This document shows positions 61,212 through 64,000 of a DNA stretch of 64,000 nucleotides, piece by piece. Position 1 is the stretch's first letter; the number at the start of each line of letters is the position of its first letter. The position numbers were made by a program, and so were the translations under genes. The stretch is taken from positions 62,001-126,000 of the forward strand of contig CAWVIZ010000005.1 of NCBI GenBank assembly GCA_963929535.1, given 5' to 3'. The notes under the pieces are model-generated. The model made no database searches. It was given only the letters and a program-made list of their open reading frames with translations, and had not been told where the DNA came from. This stretch comes from Pullilachnospira sp963929535. GTDB lineage: Bacteria > Bacillota > Clostridia > Lachnospirales > Lachnospiraceae.

Positions 61212-62723
61212 TCAGATGGTTCCATCCCAGGTGCTGACGGTTTTGGCTTTCTTTTCTTCTTCGTCAAACCAGCGGGTGGTGACCACCTTGCGCTCGGTGT
61301 AGAAACGATAGCCGTCTTTTCCAAGGGTATGCAGATCTCCGAAGAAGGACTGCTTGTGGCCGTTGAAGGGGAACATTCCGATGGGTACGGGAATTCCCAC
61401 GTTCACTCCCACCATGCCTCCATCGGTGTGGCGGACGAATTCACGGGCATAGTGGCCGTTCTGGGTAAAGATCACGGAACCATTGGCAAAGGGATTGGCG
61501 TTCATTACGGCAAGACCCTCCTCAAAATCCTTTACCCGTTTGATGCAGAGCACCGGACCGAAGATTTCCCGGTCACCTACGGCCATTCCCGGTTTTACGT
61601 GATCCAGGATCGTGGGCCCCAGATAAAAGCCTCCTTCATAACCTTCGACCACTGTGCTGCGGCCGTCCAGCACCAGCTGGGCGCCCTCCTGGATTCCCTT
61701 ATCGATCCAGTTGATCACAGATTCTTTATGTTTGGCATTGATGACCGGCCCCAGACCCGTAGACTTGTCATAGGCAGGTCCCACCTTCAGGGCTTTGGCT
61801 TTCTCCACAATGGCGGCCACCAGCTCATCGGCGATGCTTTCCTGAACCACTGCTACAGGAAGCGCCATACAGCGTTCCCCTGCGCAGCCGAAGGATGCGT
61901 TGATGATTCCGGCAGCAGTCCGTTCGATGGGAGTGTCCTCCAGAACCAGAGCGTGATTCTTGGCCTCGCACAGCGCCTGTACCCGCTTTCCGTTGGCTGC
62001 CGCTGTGGAATAGATATGTTTTCCCACGGAGGTGGAGCCCACGAAGGTGATACCGCTGATATCCGGATGGCTCAGGAAGATTTCAGCTTCGTGACGGGAG
62101 CAGGTTACGATGTTGATCACGCCGTCCGGAAGACCGGCCTCCTTGTAGAGTTCGGCGATCCTCATACAGGTCTGGGGTGTGAAGGTGGCAGCCTTCAGAA
62201 CGATGGTATTTCCGCAGGCAATGCAGATGGGGGTCATCCAGCCCATGGGGATCATAGCCGGGAAATTGAAGGGAACGATCCCTGCGAATACGCCCAGAGG
62301 CATCCGGTAGGATACCGTATCATAGCCTTTGGAAGCGTCCATCAGACTTTCGCCCATCATCAGGGAGGGCGCGGAGATGGCCTGCTCTGTGCCTTCAATG
62401 GCTTTCAGCACATCTCCTTCGGATTCCGCCCAGTTTTTACCGTTTTCTCTGGCCACGGACATGGTCAGCTCTTCCATATGCTGGTACAGCAGTTCCCGTA
62501 CCTTGTACAGAATGGCAACCCGCTTTTTTACCGGAGTGGCGGACCACTGGGGAAACGCGGCTTTTGCGGCGGCGATGGCTTCCTCCACCTCATCCGGCGT
62601 ACAGCAGGGAACCTTGGCGATCACTTCCCCCGTACTGGGATTGTAGGCATCCGTATACTTGTCCGTTTTGGATTCCTTGAAGGATCCGTTTACATAGTAG
62701 CCCAGTTTTTTGATTTCTCCCAT
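61212..62723 (-). CDS. iolA: CoA-acylating methylmalonate-semialdehyde dehydrogenase
   Basis: 503 residues from ATG 62723 (AGGAGAG upstream). NAD-binding FNFPAMIPMGWMTP and GSTSVGKHIY, and the catalytic Cys in GCAGERCMALPV (Cys285); the usual ALDH Glu is replaced (LCEAKNHALV), as in MMSDH enzymes. It converts malonate or methylmalonate semialdehyde to acetyl- or propionyl-CoA, the last step of inositol degradation. The intermediate enzymes are not in this window. Confidence 0.93.
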   Translation of the reverse strand: MGEIKKLGYYVNGSFKESKTDKYTDAYNPSTGEVIAKVPCCTPDEVEEAIAAAKAAFPQWSATPVKKRVAILYKVRELLYQHMEELTMSVARENGKNWAESEGDVLKAIEGTEQAISAPSLMMGESLMDASKGYDTVSYRMPLGVFAGIVPFNFPAMIPMGWMTPICIACGNTIVLKAATFTPQTCMRIAELYKEAGLPDGVINIVTCSRHEAEIFLSHPDISGITFVGSTSVGKHIYSTAAANGKRVQALCEAKNHALVLEDTPIERTAAGIINASFGCAGERCMALPVAVVQESIADELVAAIVEKAKALKVGPAYDKSTGLGPVINAKHKESVINWIDKGIQEGAQLVLDGRSTVVEGYEGGFYLGPTILDHVKPGMAVGDREIFGPVLCIKRVKDFEEGLAVMNANPFANGSVIFTQNGHYAREFVRHTDGGMVGVNVGIPVPIGMFPFNGHKQSFFGDLHTLGKDGYRFYTERKVVTTRWFDEEEKKAKTVSTWDGTI

Positions 62724-62798
62724 GACATAACTCTCCTTTTTGATGTGTTTGATTCCCGCAGACAGCCGGACCTCCAGGCCGGCATAGCCATTTGACAG

Positions 62799-62945
62799 CG
62801 CTGCGTGCCGGCGGCATGCGCATGGCGCCCAACGAAGCAGAACCAAGACCTGCCGCGAGGGGCGCTGTGTGCCAGCGGCACACGTTTAGCGCCGACCGCA
62901 GCGAAGCGAAGACCAGACACCCCGCTGCTCTTTAGCCCGGCGATT
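62799..62945. repeat. Two single 51-bp-type repeats in the iolA leader
   Basis: GCGTGCC-GGC-GGCATGC near 62802-62818 and GTGTGCC-AGC-GGCACAC near 62866-62882, each followed by the GCGCC...GAAGC tract, then a copy of the ACCCCGCTGCTCT repeat near 62918. All lie inside the predicted iolA transcript leader, so the hairpins would be transcribed (as their complements). Confidence 0.75.
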
Positions 62946-63015
62946 TTAATGTTTTGCTGCCTGTAACGGAATATTTGACTAAAAAATGAGTAACTTATTG
63001 GTAAGTGTTGAATAT

Positions 63016-63044
63016 ATTTTAACCACTTTTGGCGATAAAGTCAA
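63016..63044 (-). promoter_or_regulatory. Sigma-A promoter of iolA
   Basis: Read on the reverse strand: TTGACT, 17 bases, TAAAAT. Just downstream, ACTTA-TTGG-TAAGT at 62991-63004 is a palindrome where a DeoR-type repressor could bind. The leader would be about 285 bases. Confidence 0.7.
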
Positions 63045-63073
63045 TGGGGAAGACAGATTTTGTGTGATCCGGG

Positions 63074-63385
63074 GTAACAGTTCAGCATTCCAATGTTCTG
63101 TGGGGCGCTGTGTGCCAGTGGCACACGTTTAGCGCCGACCGGAGCGGAGCGAAGACCGCTGTGTGCCAGTGGCACACGTTTGGCGCCGACCGGAGCGGAG
63201 CGAGAACCGCTGTGTGCCAGTGGCACACGTTTAGCGCCGACCGGAGCGGAGCGAGAACCTGCCGCATTTGCGGCGGGATCCCGAGGTCTGCGGGCGCCAG
63301 GCTGCAGCTTGGCCGGGCATTTTTTGAAATCATATTTTCAGAGCGGATCTGCTGTGGAAGGATCAAAAAATTGACAGCGAAGCCG
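63074..63385. repeat. MITE-like element carrying three 51-bp units
   Basis: Left end GTAACAGTTCAGCATTCCAAT (63074 on), three tandem 51-bp units at 63107-63259 with core GTGTGCC-AGT-GGCACAC, and the family's GATCCCGAGGTCTGCGGGCGCCAGGCTGC module at 63281-63309. A decayed right end (TTGACAGCGAAGCCGTCAGA) lies near 63372. The order is that of 42290-42441, with the array in place of the hairpin there. Confidence 0.75.
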
Positions 63386-63533
63386 TCAGACATCTCCTGC
63401 TTGCGGAGGATAAGTTGGGGTGAAAAATGGTGAAATATTCTGTGAAAAATGGTATGATTAATAAATCGATTTCAGTATCTGGCCGGGTCAAAGATACCGC
63501 AGCAAGTTGACAGGGCATGAAAATTGAAAAACA

Positions 63534-63569
63534 CCGCCAAATGGACATGCCGGCATGTCCATTTGGCGG
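63534..63569. repeat. Perfect 36-bp palindrome
   Basis: CCGCCAAATGGACATGC, CG, GCATGTCCATTTGGCGG: every base pairs. It ends 41 bases before the ABC transporter start. An imperfect relative is at 8903-8934. Confidence 0.95.
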
Positions 63570-63610
63570 ACTGTCTGCGGGCATAAAACAGGATATTTTG
63601 GAGGGGGAAT

Positions 63611-64000
63611 ATGAAAAAATGGAAAACACTGGTCTGGGCCTTTTGTTTTGCCTGGAGACTGGATAAAAGAATGCTGCTGGCCTGCTTTGGGATCAATGCG
63701 GTGATATCTGTGATGCCTGCGGCAGTACTGCACTATAATCAGCAGGTAATTGCCGGGATTACAGAGTTTGCCGGCAGAGGAAATGGTACTTTTGGGGAGA
63801 TTGCGGGAGGGATCATTGCCCTGGGACTGGCCATGACGGTATACGGACTTTCCAACAGGATAAATGGCGATCTTTTATATATGATAATGTACGATTCCTA
63901 TTATCTGGGGATGGAGGAAGCTCTGATGGAAAAGATCCAGAGAATTCCGTATAAGGTTCTGAAGCAGAGAAAAACCCAGGAAGAGTATATTGCAGTGATC
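63611..64000 (+). CDS. ABC transporter membrane subunit, N-terminal part (3' end outside window)
   Basis: ATG 63611 with GAGGGGG upstream; 130 codons are present and the frame is open to the window edge. MKKWKTLVWAFCFAWRLDKRML leads to hydrophobic segments near 22-40 and 62-80, then YDSYYLGMEEALMEKIQRIPYKVLKQR. This resembles the first coupling helix region of ABC exporters with fused permease and ATPase. The ATPase half lies outside the window, so the call is provisional. Confidence 0.6.
   Translation, partial: MKKWKTLVWAFCFAWRLDKRMLLACFGINAVISVMPAAVLHYNQQVIAGITEFAGRGNGTFGEIAGGIIALGLAMTVYGLSNRINGDLLYMIMYDSYYLGMEEALMEKIQRIPYKVLKQRKTQEEYIAVI

Noticed and set aside
61134..62795. 553-codon forward frame opposite iolA
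   Set aside because: Exact antisense shadow of a clear dehydrogenase; composition is not protein-like.

Overview
The window looks like chromosomal DNA of a spore-forming gut Lachnospiraceae (Clostridia). The reasons are the gene content (a Clostridia-type Tad pilus locus with DUF5702 and FHA members, SpoVT, a SleB-type cell-wall hydrolase, an acyl-ACP thioesterase next to a CvfB-like protein, small families I associate with Lachnospiraceae), purine-rich AGGAGG ribosome binding sites, and consensus sigma-A promoters with 17-bp spacers. I cannot name a species. Most of it is ordinary core genome. The accessory parts are roughly 46.6-54.2 kb and the repeat-filled gaps.

Layout. 1-8.8 kb: a Tad/Flp (type IVb) pilus operon entered mid-gene: TadZ/CpaE-like end, CpaF ATPase, TadB, TadC, Flp pilin, DUF5702 protein, TadE-like protein, prepilin peptidase, second TadE/F-like protein and a DUF6382-FHA protein. 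9-14.5 kb: rhomboid protease, soluble orphan histidine kinase, HIT protein, MurG, beta-CASP ribonuclease, TSCPD protein. 14.7-25.3 kb: PQQ-propeller protein, frameshifted XRE regulator, Nudix, small unknowns, Nth, NCS2 purine permease, SpoVT, VanY-like peptidase, nicotinate phosphoribosyltransferase, tRNA-Gln. 25.4-46.6 kb: thioesterase, CvfB-like, methyltransferase, DnaE, PfkA, TrmH-type methylase, polysaccharide deacetylase, SleB-like hydrolase, NfeD-slipin pair, patatin, ArgF, BirA, DusB, GreA and a LysS with an extra C-terminal tRNA-binding domain.

46.6-54.2 kb is a decay and insertion zone. It holds a multiply frameshifted remnant, a TetR-YhgE/Pip pair, a recombinase/histidine-kinase chimera broken in a T-run, a 5'-truncated TetR piece, a DUF6462-like gene cut by an apparently 5'-truncated group II intron, and a 5 x 51 bp array. 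54.2-61 kb carries a TetR-dehydrogenase pair, a two-component operon with an unknown third gene, IolG, and a DeoR-type repressor. 61.2-62.7 kb is IolA (reverse strand), and the window ends in the first part of an ABC transporter.

The most notable feature is non-coding: a family of dispersed palindromic repeats. One type has inverted ends reading roughly TAACAGTTCAGCCTTCC and contains expandable hairpin units; another is a 51-bp unit with the core GTGTGCC-nnn-GGCACAC, found singly and in tandem arrays of 3 and 5. No transposase is visible in the window, so any mobilising enzyme would act in trans.
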